Assembly (NCBI RefSeq): GCF_030063185.1
Contig: NZ_JASISP010000014.1
Coordinates: forward strand, 32,543 to 96,542
Source of the DNA: Arthrobacter sp. H35-D1
GTDB lineage: Bacteria > Actinomycetota > Actinomycetes > Actinomycetales > Micrococcaceae
Reading direction: 5' to 3'
Length of the DNA: 64,000 bases
The stretch's first letter is position 1; each line of letters starts with the position of its first letter. Below the pieces are notes generated by a model. That model was not told the origin of the DNA. It saw only the letters and a program-made list of their open reading frames with translations, and did not search any database. The position numbers were made by a program, and so were the translations under genes. Positions 18,358-26,984 of this stretch are shown here, piece by piece.

Positions 18358-19947
18358 ATGACGCTTGACACCCTTGCACCCCCGGTATTCCTGCAGGATA
18401 GGCTCGATCATTGGGCGCAACACCGCCCTGATGCCGAGGCAATCAGCTTTGGCGAGGTCAGCTACACGTGGGGCCAATGGCGGCCGCGCATCTTGCAGCT
18501 CACGGAAGCCTTGCGTGCCGCAGGCATCAAGCGCGGGGAACGGATCCTCACCTTCGATTTAAACCACTTGGCCATTATTGAGCTGACGTACGCCGCCTCG
18601 GCGCTGGGTGCAGGCACGGTGGTGGGAAACTACCGTCTGGCACCAAGCCAGCTCTCTTACGTCCTCACTGACTCCGCGCCGAAGATTGTCTTCTATGGTG
18701 CCGAGCTGCACAGCGTGCTCGAGACCGCAAACGCGGAAACACCGCTACCGCGCACCATTGTCATTGGTGGAGAAAATGACGAATTTGAGGCATTCCTCGC
18801 AAGCGGCACACCAGCAGGAGGGGACGAGAGAACCGTGGGGAAAACGGACGAAGAAGTCCACCCTGATGACACAGTCCTTGTTGTTTACACCTCTGGAACA
18901 ACGGGCACGCCCAAGGGTGTTGAGCTGACACACAGGAGCATTAACATGCACAGCGTTGTTGCCAACCACGGATTGGGCATGGGGCCCGAGGACGTGAGCA
19001 TGGTGGGGATGCCGATGTTCCACGTGGGTGGCTCATGTTATTTCCAGGTGGGGGTCTATGCCGGTGCCAAGACTATTTTCCTTCGAGAGGCCTCCCGGCC
19101 GGCCATGATGCAGGCTATCGCCGACGGCGCCACGCACTCATTCATCGTCCCGGCTGTTATCCAGGCCGTACTGGCGGGCGGTCCGCACGCCGCTGCTGCC
19201 TTCGCCCCGATAAAAAAGATTATCTACGGCGCCTCACCCATGCCCTTGCCGCTGCTGAGCAGAACGCTGGTCGCCTGGCCCAACACGGAGTTGGCGCACG
19301 TGTTTGGGATGACGGAAATGTCCGGAATCGGCACCATGCTCCAAGACAGTGATCACAGGAATCCCTCGCGGCCGGAAATTTTGCAATCGGTGGGAAGGGT
19401 CCTGCCCGGGGTGGAAATCAGGATCGCGGACCCCTTCACCCATGAGGTGCTCCCTGCCGGGGTCAATGGGGAGATCCAGATCCGCGGCGGTCAAAATATG
19501 AAGGGCTACCTGAACAAGCCGGAGGCAACCGCCAACTCCATGACGGCAGACGGCTTCCTCTGCTCCGGGGACATTGGGCATATGGATGATGACGGCTACC
19601 TGTACATGGTGGACCGGCTCAAGGACATGATCATTTCCGGTGGCGAAAACATCTACTGTCCCGAAGTTGAGAATGCACTCATGTCCCATCCGGAGGTCGC
19701 GGAGGGGATCGTCATGGGTGTTCCGGATCCCAAATGGACGGAGACGGTCAAGGCTGTTGTTGTCCGCGCTCCGGGCAGTACAGTGAGCGAGACCGACATC
19801 ATCGCGTTCTGCCGTGAGCGTCTGGCGCATTACCAGTGCCCCACTTCGGTGGATTTTGTTGACGAACTGCCGCGCAATGCGACAGGGAAAATTCTCAAGC
19901 GCGATCTGCGCGCACCGTATTGGAGTGGTCATGAGCGAAATATCTAG
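18358..19947 (+). CDS. Acyl-CoA synthetase (AMP-forming)
   Basis: 529 residues with AAAGAAAGG before the ATG. ANL-superfamily motifs are complete: the phosphate loop VVYTSGTTGTPKGVELTH, the adenine motif HVFGMTEMSG, the hinge YLYMVDRLKDMIISGGENIY and the terminal catalytic lysine in NATGKILKRDLR. Substrate cannot be read from sequence. Its place after the carboxylase, dehydrogenase and hydratase genes suggests activation of the acid that enters that pathway (AtuH-like role). The SDR gene begins inside its last 17 nt, indicating translational coupling. Confidence 0.9.
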   Translation: MTLDTLAPPVFLQDRLDHWAQHRPDAEAISFGEVSYTWGQWRPRILQLTEALRAAGIKRGERILTFDLNHLAIIELTYAASALGAGTVVGNYRLAPSQLSYVLTDSAPKIVFYGAELHSVLETANAETPLPRTIVIGGENDEFEAFLASGTPAGGDERTVGKTDEEVHPDDTVLVVYTSGTTGTPKGVELTHRSINMHSVVANHGLGMGPEDVSMVGMPMFHVGGSCYFQVGVYAGAKTIFLREASRPAMMQAIADGATHSFIVPAVIQAVLAGGPHAAAAFAPIKKIIYGASPMPLPLLSRTLVAWPNTELAHVFGMTEMSGIGTMLQDSDHRNPSRPEILQSVGRVLPGVEIRIADPFTHEVLPAGVNGEIQIRGGQNMKGYLNKPEATANSMTADGFLCSGDIGHMDDDGYLYMVDRLKDMIISGGENIYCPEVENALMSHPEVAEGIVMGVPDPKWTETVKAVVVRAPGSTVSETDIIAFCRERLAHYQCPTSVDFVDELPRNATGKILKRDLRAPYWSGHERNI

Positions 19948-20827
19948 CAAGGGCAAAACAAGCACGACGGCGGAGCGTGCCTTGGGTGCCTCCGGTGCCC
20001 CGGGCACGCTGGCAGGGAAGACCGTCCTCATGTCGGGAGGTTCGCGCGGCATTGGCCTGGCCATTGCCGTCCGGGCCGCCCGCGACGGCGCAAATGTGGT
20101 GCTGATCGCCAAGACCGACAGCCCGGATCCGCGCTTGGAAGGAACCATCCACACTGCGGCCGCTGAGATTGAAGCGGCAGGTGGGAAGGTGCTCGCGGTG
20201 GTGGGCGACGTCCGCGACGACGAGACCATCGCCTCCGCCGTGCAGAACGCCGTGGACACTTTTGGTGGGATCGACATCGTGGTCAACAACGCCAGCGTGA
20301 TTTCCCTGGATGGAACGTTGAAAGTGGCGGCCAAACGCTACGACCTCATGCAGGATGTCAATGTGCGCGGCACGTTCATGCTCAGCAAGGCAGCCCTTCC
20401 GCACTTGCTGAAGGCAGCCAATCCGCACATCCTGACGCTGAGCCCGCCGCTGAACTTTGACCCGAAGTGGCTGGGCGGGCACCCGGCTTACACGCTGGCC
20501 AAGTACGGCATGACGCTGGCAGCGCTGGGGTTTGCGGCGGAGTTTGCCGGCCAGGGCGTGGCATCCAATGCCCTGTGGCCGCGCACCACCATCGCCACAG
20601 CAGCCGTGGCAAACCTGCTGGGCGGGCAGGAGATGATCCAGCGCTCACGGCACCCCGCCATCATGGCCGACGCCGCCCACGCAATCCTCACCACGCCCAG
20701 CAAGGAGCTGACCGGCCAGAGCCTCATCGACGAGGAATTGTTGCGCGCTCGCGGCATGAGCGATTTCGCGGGCTACGCTGTGGATCCGTCGGCAGAGCTG
20801 ATGATCGATCTCTATGTGGACCCCTAA
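19931..20827 (+). CDS. Short-chain dehydrogenase/reductase (HSDL2-like)
   Basis: 298 residues from ATG at 19931, overlapping the ligase gene by 17 nt. The NAD(P) motif SGGSRGIGLAIA, the DVRDD segment, the NNAS motif and the active-site AYTLAKYGM (Tyr-x-x-x-Lys) are all present. LTLSPPLNF around the catalytic Ser position is typical of the hydroxysteroid-dehydrogenase-like-2 group. The N-terminal ~25 residues are an unconserved Ser/Thr/Ala leader. Two SDRs (AtuB, AtuG) belong to the Pseudomonas atu cluster, so a hydroxyacyl or alcohol oxidation within this pathway is plausible. Convergent with the TetR gene that ends at 20850. Confidence 0.88.
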   Translation: MSEISSKGKTSTTAERALGASGAPGTLAGKTVLMSGGSRGIGLAIAVRAARDGANVVLIAKTDSPDPRLEGTIHTAAAEIEAAGGKVLAVVGDVRDDETIASAVQNAVDTFGGIDIVVNNASVISLDGTLKVAAKRYDLMQDVNVRGTFMLSKAALPHLLKAANPHILTLSPPLNFDPKWLGGHPAYTLAKYGMTLAALGFAAEFAGQGVASNALWPRTTIATAAVANLLGGQEMIQRSRHPAIMADAAHAILTTPSKELTGQSLIDEELLRARGMSDFAGYAVDPSAELMIDLYVDP

Positions 20828-20849
20828 CCACCCGGTGCGGTGACGTGGG

Positions 20850-21470
20850 TCAGATGGCCGGGATCGCTTCTTTGATGATCGCCCGCAGCGTGCTTGCCAA
20901 CAACGCGTGCACCTGCGGGCGAGTGAGCGTCTTGCGCAGCAGCCATTCACGGGCACCACTACGCGCGAGTTGGGTGTACACCCTGAACATGGCCTTGATT
21001 TGCTCTTGGTCCTGAGTGCGCCCGCCCAGCCCGCACGCTTCAATCAGCAGCTCAATGGAATCGTTCTCAGCCTTGATAAGGATCCGCTCAAGATCCGGGT
21101 CCCGGCCCATGCCCCCTGAACCGAGAGCAAGCCAGGTAGCACCGGAGCGCTGCAGTGAATCCAAAAACCACACCACAGCCAAGTCGATGCGCTCGTGGAT
21201 GGATCCTTCGGGCAGCAGTGTCACGGCCACTTCGGAGACAGTTGAGCTGACCTTGATGACTTCCAGGTACAGCCCGCGCTTGTTGGAAAAATAGTGATTG
21301 ATCAGACCGCGGGCAACACCGGCAGCGGCGGCAATGTCGGTGACCGAGACTTCTTCATAGGGACGGGCATTGAAAAGTTTTTGGGCGCACAAGAATATCT
21401 GCTGGCGCCGTTCATCCGGATTAAGCCGTTGCCTGCGCGGTTCGGCCATGTCGGTGTTGGGAGGTTTCAT
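20850..21470 (-). CDS. TetR family transcriptional regulator
   Basis: 206 residues with a clear N-terminal HTH: RRQQIFLCAQKLFNARPYEEVSVTDIAAAAGVARGL then NHYFSNKRGLYLEV. The C-terminal domain resembles the fatty-acid-responsive TetR type (long helical, ending ALLASTLRAIIKEAIPAI). It begins 4 nt after the stop codon of the enoyl-CoA hydratase at 21475, so the two are one operon. That operon is divergent from the thiolase/FadB operon across a perfect palindrome at 22369. It is probably an acyl-CoA-sensing repressor of both operons. An internal start at the MAEPRRQ methionine is possible. Confidence 0.9.
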   Translation of the reverse strand: MKPPNTDMAEPRRQRLNPDERRQQIFLCAQKLFNARPYEEVSVTDIAAAAGVARGLINHYFSNKRGLYLEVIKVSSTVSEVAVTLLPEGSIHERIDLAVVWFLDSLQRSGATWLALGSGGMGRDPDLERILIKAENDSIELLIEACGLGGRTQDQEQIKAMFRVYTQLARSGAREWLLRKTLTRPQVHALLASTLRAIIKEAIPAI

Positions 21471-21474
21471 GGTG

Positions 21475-22329
21475 TCAATCTGTCTTTATCCACGGCAACC
21501 ATTGTGGCAGGTCACTGGGCACGCTCAGCGGAAAATGAGGGGGACGCTTTTCAAGGAAAGATTGCACCCCTTCAACAGCGTCTCTATGTTCGCTCACGCC
21601 GGCGATCAGCTTCGAATCAACAGCATGCGCGGGGAAGGGGGTATCAAGTCCGCTGAGCCTGTTGAGCATTTGCTTGATCACGGCTGTGGACACCTCGGAG
21701 GTGTTCTCAATGAGATCACGGGCCAGGGCGTAGGCGGCTTCAAGGACGTCCTCGTGCTCGTGCAAGGAGGTGAGCAGTCCGGCGTCGAGCGCTTCTTTGG
21801 CCCCAAAGAGCCTGCCCGTAAGCATCCAGTCGGAGGCTTTCGAAACTCCCACAAGACGAGGCAGGTACCAGACGGAACCACCCTCGGGAAAAATGCCACG
21901 GCGGCTGAAAGGGAAAGCGAAACGAGAGTCATGTGCGGCGAGCCGGAAGTCGCACGAGAGCGTGATGGTGATGCCACCACCAACGCAGACTCCGCGCAGG
22001 GCACCAATGACGGGCTTGTTCATGGCATAGATGGTCTTTGAACAGCGCCCAGCAGGTTCCTGCCATAGTTCTGCATCATCCGACGGCGACATGTCAAAGC
22101 GCCCGCCACTGAGTTCGGCACCTACGGAGAAGTCTTTGCCCACGCAGGTGAACACCACAACCTGAACCTGCGGATCGGCGTCTGCAGCCGTGAACGCATG
22201 CTCCAGCTCGTGCGCCATGGCGATGGTGTAACCATTGCGGGCCTCCGGACGGTTCAGCGCAACCGTGGCAATCCGGTCGGTGACGTTGTAGGTGATGGCC
22301 GAATAGGGAGTGGAAATTTGCGCTGTCAT
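21475..22329 (-). CDS. Enoyl-CoA hydratase/isomerase family protein
   Basis: 284 residues. Crotonase features are GKDFSVGAELSGG, IGALRGVCVGGGITITLSCDFRLAA (oxyanion glycines) and RRGIFPEGGSVWYLPRLVG, which keeps a catalytic Glu in the usual second position. The C-terminal trimerisation helices are intact. It is followed 4 nt later by a TetR gene and is divergent from the thiolase operon. A role in fatty acyl-CoA degradation is expected, but its substrate cannot be told from sequence. Confidence 0.88.
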   Translation of the reverse strand: MTAQISTPYSAITYNVTDRIATVALNRPEARNGYTIAMAHELEHAFTAADADPQVQVVVFTCVGKDFSVGAELSGGRFDMSPSDDAELWQEPAGRCSKTIYAMNKPVIGALRGVCVGGGITITLSCDFRLAAHDSRFAFPFSRRGIFPEGGSVWYLPRLVGVSKASDWMLTGRLFGAKEALDAGLLTSLHEHEDVLEAAYALARDLIENTSEVSTAVIKQMLNRLSGLDTPFPAHAVDSKLIAGVSEHRDAVEGVQSFLEKRPPHFPLSVPSDLPQWLPWIKTD

Positions 22330-22368
22330 GGCCTTCGCTTTCAGTGCTGAAAGTAAACACGTGCATCA

Positions 22369-22391
22369 ACTATTGACACGATGTCAATAGT
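22369..22391. promoter_or_regulatory. Perfect palindromic operator overlapping divergent -35 regions
   Basis: Arms ACTATTGACA and TGTCAATAGT flank CGA, giving a perfect 10+10 bp inverted repeat. TTGACA is present on both strands inside the arms. On the plus strand TTGACA is followed 17 nt later by CACTAT, a plausible -10 for the thiolase operon. It lies 40 bp upstream of the divergent enoyl-CoA hydratase/TetR operon. Position and symmetry fit an operator for the TetR at 20850. Confidence 0.7.
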
Positions 22392-22614
22392 CCTGCACTA
22401 TTGGCGGTATGTCAACAAGTTGGTTTTTCTTCGGCGGGATCGATGCGGATCTACCCAACGGGTCCTTGTTGCACGGAGAATTCGTCACCGGCTCGCTGTA
22501 AATTTGCCGTCACTTTTGCCGGCTTCAAAGCCCAAACCCGTAACCACCAACAGTTCTACCCACCGTCCCACCGCGCACCAGCGTGGCAAGGACGACCATG
22601 GAAGGAATGCTCAC

Positions 22615-23838
22615 GTGAGCGAACAAGTTGTACCGGAAGCTTTTGTCTACGACGCCATCCGCACCCCCCGCGGCCGCGGCAAGAAAGGAGCCCTGCACGG
22701 CACCAAGCCCCTTGATCTCGTGGTGGGCCTGATCGATGCGTTGCGCGAACGCCACCCGGAGCTGGACGAGGACCTCATTGACGATCTCATCCTCGGCGTG
22801 GTTTCACCCATTGGTGATCAGGGCGCTGTCATTGCCCGCACCGCCGTCCTCGCCGCGGGACTGCCTGACACCGTGGGCGGTGTGCAGATCAACAGGTTCT
22901 GTGCCTCTGGACTGGAGGCCGTGAACATGGCCGCCGCGAAGGTGCGCTCCGGGTGGGATCAACTGATCATCGCCGGCGGCGTGGAATCCATGTCCCGGGT
23001 GCCTATTGGATCCGACGGCGGAGCCTGGGCCATGGACCCGGCCACCAACTATGACAGCTACTTTGTGCCCCAAGGTGTTGGTGCGGACCTCATCGCCACC
23101 ACGGAGGGTTTCAGCCGGGTGGACGTGGACGCTTATGCGGTGCGCTCGCAGCGGTTGGCCGCACAGGCCTGGAAGGAAGGGCGCTTCGCCAACTCTGTCA
23201 TCCCCGTAAAAGATCAAAATGGTCTTGTCATTCTCGACCATGACGAGCACATGCGCCCGGAATCAACTCCGGAGTCACAAGCAGGGCTGCGGCCCGCTTT
23301 CGCAGCCATGGGCGAGGCCGGCGGCTTTGACGCCGTCGCGCTGCAAAAATTCCATGCGGTGGAAAAAATTGACCATGTCCACACGGCAGCCAACTCTTCC
23401 GGAATTGTCGACGGCGCTGCCCTGGTACTGGTGGGAAATGCTGCGATGGGTGAGCGGCTGGGTCTGCGACCGCGTGCCCGGATAGTTGCCACGGCAACTT
23501 CCGGCGCCGACGCGACCATCATGCTTACCGGCCCCACCCCGGCCACCAGGAAGCTGCTGAAAACGGCCGGTCTGGGCGTTGCAGATATTGACTTGTTTGA
23601 AATCAACGAGGCTTTCGCCTCTGTGGTGTTGAAATACCAAAAGGACTTGGGCATCCCGGATGAAAAGCTCAACGTCAACGGCGGGGCCATTGCCATGGGG
23701 CACCCGCTCGGAGCTACGGGAGCCATGATCTTGGGCACCGTGCTGGACGAGCTGGAACGTATTGACAAGCGCAGGGCGGTCATCACCTTGTGCATTGGCG
23801 GGGGCATGGGCGTGGCAACTTTGATTGAGAGGGTCTAG
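22615..23838 (+). CDS. fadA: Acetyl-CoA C-acyltransferase (thiolase, FadA type)
   Basis: 407 residues from GTG at 22615, with GGAAGGAA 6-8 nt upstream. In-frame sequence further 5' has no family similarity. Thiolase catalytic residues are seen: Cys in [16 protein letters not shown], His in [15 protein letters not shown] and the second Cys in [10 protein letters not shown]. This form, directly followed by a FadB-type fusion, performs the thiolytic step of beta-oxidation. About 225 nt of leader separates it from the palindromic operator at 22369. Confidence 0.93.
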   Translation: MSEQVVPEAFVYDAIRTPRGRGKKGALHGTKPLDLVVGLIDALRERHPELDEDLIDDLILGVVSPIGDQGAVIARTAVLAAGLPDTVGGVQINRFCASGLEAVNMAAAKVRSGWDQLIIAGGVESMSRVPIGSDGGAWAMDPATNYDSYFVPQGVGADLIATTEGFSRVDVDAYAVRSQRLAAQAWKEGRFANSVIPVKDQNGLVILDHDEHMRPESTPESQAGLRPAFAAMGEAGGFDAVALQKFHAVEKIDHVHTAANSSGIVDGAALVLVGNAAMGERLGLRPRARIVATATSGADATIMLTGPTPATRKLLKTAGLGVADIDLFEINEAFASVVLKYQKDLGIPDEKLNVNGGAIAMGHPLGATGAMILGTVLDELERIDKRRAVITLCIGGGMGVATLIERV

Positions 23839-23842
23839 AAAC

Positions 23843-26011
23843 ATGAGCGAGAGTACAAACACCATCCGCTGGGAGCAGGACACCGACGGCGTTGTCATCC
23901 TGACCATGGATGACCCCAACCAGTCGGCCAACACCATGAACGCCGACTACACCGCCTCCATGCAGGCAGCCGTGGACCGGCTCGTCGCCGAAAAGGAGAA
24001 CATCACCGGCGTCATACTGGCCTCGGCCAAAAAGACGTTCTTTGCCGGCGGAGACCTGAAGGACCTGGTGGGTGCCACGCCGGCTGATGCGCAACAGGTC
24101 TTTGACCTGGGCCAAAACATCAAGGCCCAGTTGCGCACCCTGGAAACCTTGGGCAAGCCGGTGGTCGCAGCCATCAACGGCGCAGCATTGGGCGGCGGGC
24201 TGGAGATCGCGCTGGCCTGTCACCATAGGATTGCGGCGGATGCCAAGGGCTCGGTCATCGGCCTGCCGGAAGTCACCCTCGGCCTGCTGCCCGGAGGTGG
24301 CGGCATTGTCCGCACGGTGCGCCTCATGGGTATCGCTGACGCCACCATGAAGGTGCTGTTGCAGGGGCAGAAATACAAGCCACGCAAGGCTCAAGAAATT
24401 GGTCTTGTCCACGAAGTAGTTGACACGGTTGAAGAACTCATCCCGGCAGCCAAGGCGTGGATCCAGGCCAACCCCGACGCCGTGCAGCCCTGGGATGTGC
24501 CGAAGTACAAGATTCCCGGCGGCACACCCACAACCGCAGCGTTTGCCGCCAACCTGCCGGCTTTCCCGGCGAATCTGCGCAAGCAGCTCAAGGGCGCCAA
24601 CTACCCGGCGCCGCGCGCCATCCTGGCGGCCGCCGTCGAAAGCACCCAAGTCGATGTGGACACGGCCCTGGAGATTGAGTCCCGTTATTTCGTGGAAGTC
24701 GTGACTGGGCAGGTCTCTTCCAACATGATCAAGGCATTCTTCTTCGACATGGGCCATATTGCCTCCGGTGGCAGCCGCCCGGCAGGCTTTGAAAAGTACA
24801 CGGCCAAGAAGGTGGCAGTCCTGGGTGCGGGCATGATGGGTGCCGGCATTGCCTATGTCTGTGCCCGCGGCGGCATGGACGTGGTGTTGAAGGACGTCTC
24901 CCAAGCAGCAGCCGAACGCGGCAAGAACTACTCCAAGACGCTGACAGAGAAGGCAGTATCCCGGGGGCAGTCAACCCAAGACCAGGCGGATGCGTTGCTG
25001 GCCAAGATCACTCCCACCACGGCGGCGGCGGACCTTGCCGGGTGTGACCTTGTCATCGAGGCAGTTTTTGAAAACGTGGGGGTCAAGCAGGCGGCCTTCC
25101 AAGAAATTCAGGACATCGTGGGCGGTGATGCTGTCCTTGGCTCCAACACCTCCACACTGCCCATCACGGCGCTGGCAGCGGGCGTGCGGAGCCAAGAGAA
25201 CTTCATTGGCCTGCACTTCTTCTCCCCGGTGGACAAGATGCCGTTGCTGGAGATTATCGCTGGCGAAAACACCTCGGATGAAACGCTGGCCAAAGCCTTC
25301 GACATCGCCGTGCAAATCCGCAAAACACCGATTGTTGTCAACGATTCGCGCGGCTTCTTCACCAGCCGCGTGATCGGCACGTTCATCAACGAGGCAATGG
25401 CCATGTTGGGCGAGGGCATCGCAGCCCCGTCCATCGAACAGGCCGGGCTGCAGGCGGGCTACCCCGCCCCGCCGTTGCAGCTGGCCGACGAGCTGAACCT
25501 GAGCCTGCTCGCCAAAATCCACAAGGAGACCAAGGCCGGGCTCGAGACGGACAACGGCGTACAAAAGTACCGCCACCACCCCGGTACAGACGTGGTGGAC
25601 ACCATGGTTGAGGACATCAAGCGCGCCGGCAAACTTGGTGGCGCGGGCTTCTACAACTACGCCGAGGGCCACCGCACCGGACTCTGGGAGGGGCTGGCGG
25701 CGCGGTACGGCGGCACTTCGGAGATTCCCTTTGCGGACATGAAAGAGCGCATGCTCTTCGCCGAAGCCCTGGAAACCGTCAAGTGCTTGGATGAAGGCGT
25801 GCTGCGCAGCGTGGAGGACGCGAACGTTGGCTCCATTTTGGGCATCGGCTTCCCTGCCTGGACCGGCGGGGTGGTCCAGTACATGAACGGGTACGACGGC
25901 GGTCTGGCCGGCTTTGTGGCCAGGTCGCGTGAGCTTGCGGGCAAGTATGGCGAGCACTTCCTGCCGCCGGCATCGCTTGTTGCCAAGGCTGAAAAAGGCG
26001 AGCAGTACTGA
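23843..26011 (+). CDS. fadB: Fused enoyl-CoA hydratase / 3-hydroxyacyl-CoA dehydrogenase (FadB/FadJ type)
   Basis: 722 residues from ATG at 23843, 4 nt after the thiolase stop, with GAGAGGG upstream. Residues 1-~200 are a crotonase domain (FFAGGDLKDL, INGAALGGGLEIALACHHRIA). A linker leads to the NAD-binding domain with VAVLGAGMMGAGIAYVCARGG. LHFFSPVDKMPLLEI and the C-terminal 3HCDH repeats (VGSILGIGFPAWTGG) complete it. The length and order match the trifunctional alpha chain, with the thiolase upstream as beta chain. It catalyses hydration and NAD-dependent oxidation in beta-oxidation. Confidence 0.95.
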   Translation: MSESTNTIRWEQDTDGVVILTMDDPNQSANTMNADYTASMQAAVDRLVAEKENITGVILASAKKTFFAGGDLKDLVGATPADAQQVFDLGQNIKAQLRTLETLGKPVVAAINGAALGGGLEIALACHHRIAADAKGSVIGLPEVTLGLLPGGGGIVRTVRLMGIADATMKVLLQGQKYKPRKAQEIGLVHEVVDTVEELIPAAKAWIQANPDAVQPWDVPKYKIPGGTPTTAAFAANLPAFPANLRKQLKGANYPAPRAILAAAVESTQVDVDTALEIESRYFVEVVTGQVSSNMIKAFFFDMGHIASGGSRPAGFEKYTAKKVAVLGAGMMGAGIAYVCARGGMDVVLKDVSQAAAERGKNYSKTLTEKAVSRGQSTQDQADALLAKITPTTAAADLAGCDLVIEAVFENVGVKQAAFQEIQDIVGGDAVLGSNTSTLPITALAAGVRSQENFIGLHFFSPVDKMPLLEIIAGENTSDETLAKAFDIAVQIRKTPIVVNDSRGFFTSRVIGTFINEAMAMLGEGIAAPSIEQAGLQAGYPAPPLQLADELNLSLLAKIHKETKAGLETDNGVQKYRHHPGTDVVDTMVEDIKRAGKLGGAGFYNYAEGHRTGLWEGLAARYGGTSEIPFADMKERMLFAEALETVKCLDEGVLRSVEDANVGSILGIGFPAWTGGVVQYMNGYDGGLAGFVARSRELAGKYGEHFLPPASLVAKAEKGEQY

Positions 26012-26907
26012 TGGAAACAGGTGGTCCTGCGGCGGGTGCGGCAGCGGAGGTGGACACCGCCGGGTTTGCCTTCACCCACGGCTGGACTGCCTTCGAGGTG
26101 GCGGCGGCACCCCAGCCGTCAGTCGCCGTCGTCCGTCTGCTTGGACCTGGCCGGGGAAACATGATGGGGTTGGCCTTCTGGGCTGAACTGCCCCAGGTTT
26201 TCGCAGCCCTGGACGCCGATGAGACAGTGCGGGCGGTGGTCCTCACCGGCTCCGGGGCGCACTTCAGCACAGGCCTTGACGTGCAAGAGGTGTTGGGCGG
26301 TTGGCTCGGGAAACTGAGCTCGGGTGCCACCGCCCAAGCAGCCCAGCGCACCGAGCTGCTGGGTGTCATTCGGGCGTTGCAAGACGGTGTCACGGCCGTG
26401 GCGAGCTGTCGCAAACCCGTCATTGCGGCAGTTTCGGGCTGGTGCATTGGTGGTGGCGTGGATTTGATCAGCGCAGCGGATGTGCGGCTCGCCTCGGCTG
26501 AGGCAAAATTCAGCATCAGGGAGGCACAGCTCGCCATCGTGGCCGATGTGGGCAGTTTGCAAAGGCTGCGGGGAATCGTTGGTGAGGGCCATTTGCGCGA
26601 GCTGGCGTTCACAGCCAAGGACATCGCCGCCGAGCGGGCAGAACGTATTGGCTTGGTCAACGAGATCCATGCCGACCCGGAATCACTCATGAGTGCTGCA
26701 TTGGCGATGGCTGCGGAGATTGCCGCCAACTCCCCGTTGGCGGTGGCTGGTACCAAGGCTGTGCTGAATGAGGACCGCGAAGAAACCATTGCTCGCGGGC
26801 TGCGCCACGTGGCCCTGTGGAACTCTTCCTTTTTGCACAGTGCGGATCTGCTTGAGGCGGTGGCCGCCATGGGGGAGCGGCGGCCAGGAGTTTTTCACGG
26901 GAAATAA
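26011..26907 (+). CDS. Crotonase, delta3,5-delta2,4-dienoyl-CoA isomerase (ECH1)-like
   Basis: 298 residues, start codon sharing one base with the FadB stop (TGATG). The motif FSIREAQLAIVADVGSLQRL keeps the Glu and Asp pair that distinguishes dienoyl-CoA isomerases (ECH1) from plain hydratases. HFSTGLDVQEV and SGWCIGGGVDLISAADVRLA form the CoA and oxyanion sites. A ~25-residue Gly/Ala leader precedes the domain. Next to FadA/FadB it would serve beta-oxidation of odd-position double bonds in unsaturated fatty acids. The assignment to isomerase rather than hydratase is from these residues only. Confidence 0.82.
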   Translation: METGGPAAGAAAEVDTAGFAFTHGWTAFEVAAAPQPSVAVVRLLGPGRGNMMGLAFWAELPQVFAALDADETVRAVVLTGSGAHFSTGLDVQEVLGGWLGKLSSGATAQAAQRTELLGVIRALQDGVTAVASCRKPVIAAVSGWCIGGGVDLISAADVRLASAEAKFSIREAQLAIVADVGSLQRLRGIVGEGHLRELAFTAKDIAAERAERIGLVNEIHADPESLMSAALAMAAEIAANSPLAVAGTKAVLNEDREETIARGLRHVALWNSSFLHSADLLEAVAAMGERRPGVFHGK

Positions 26908-26984
26908 CGTTTGGACGCACGCAGAATCAGTTTGGAATTTCCATATTACAAGTCAATGTCGATTTCTATCACTGGGAGCTTTTC

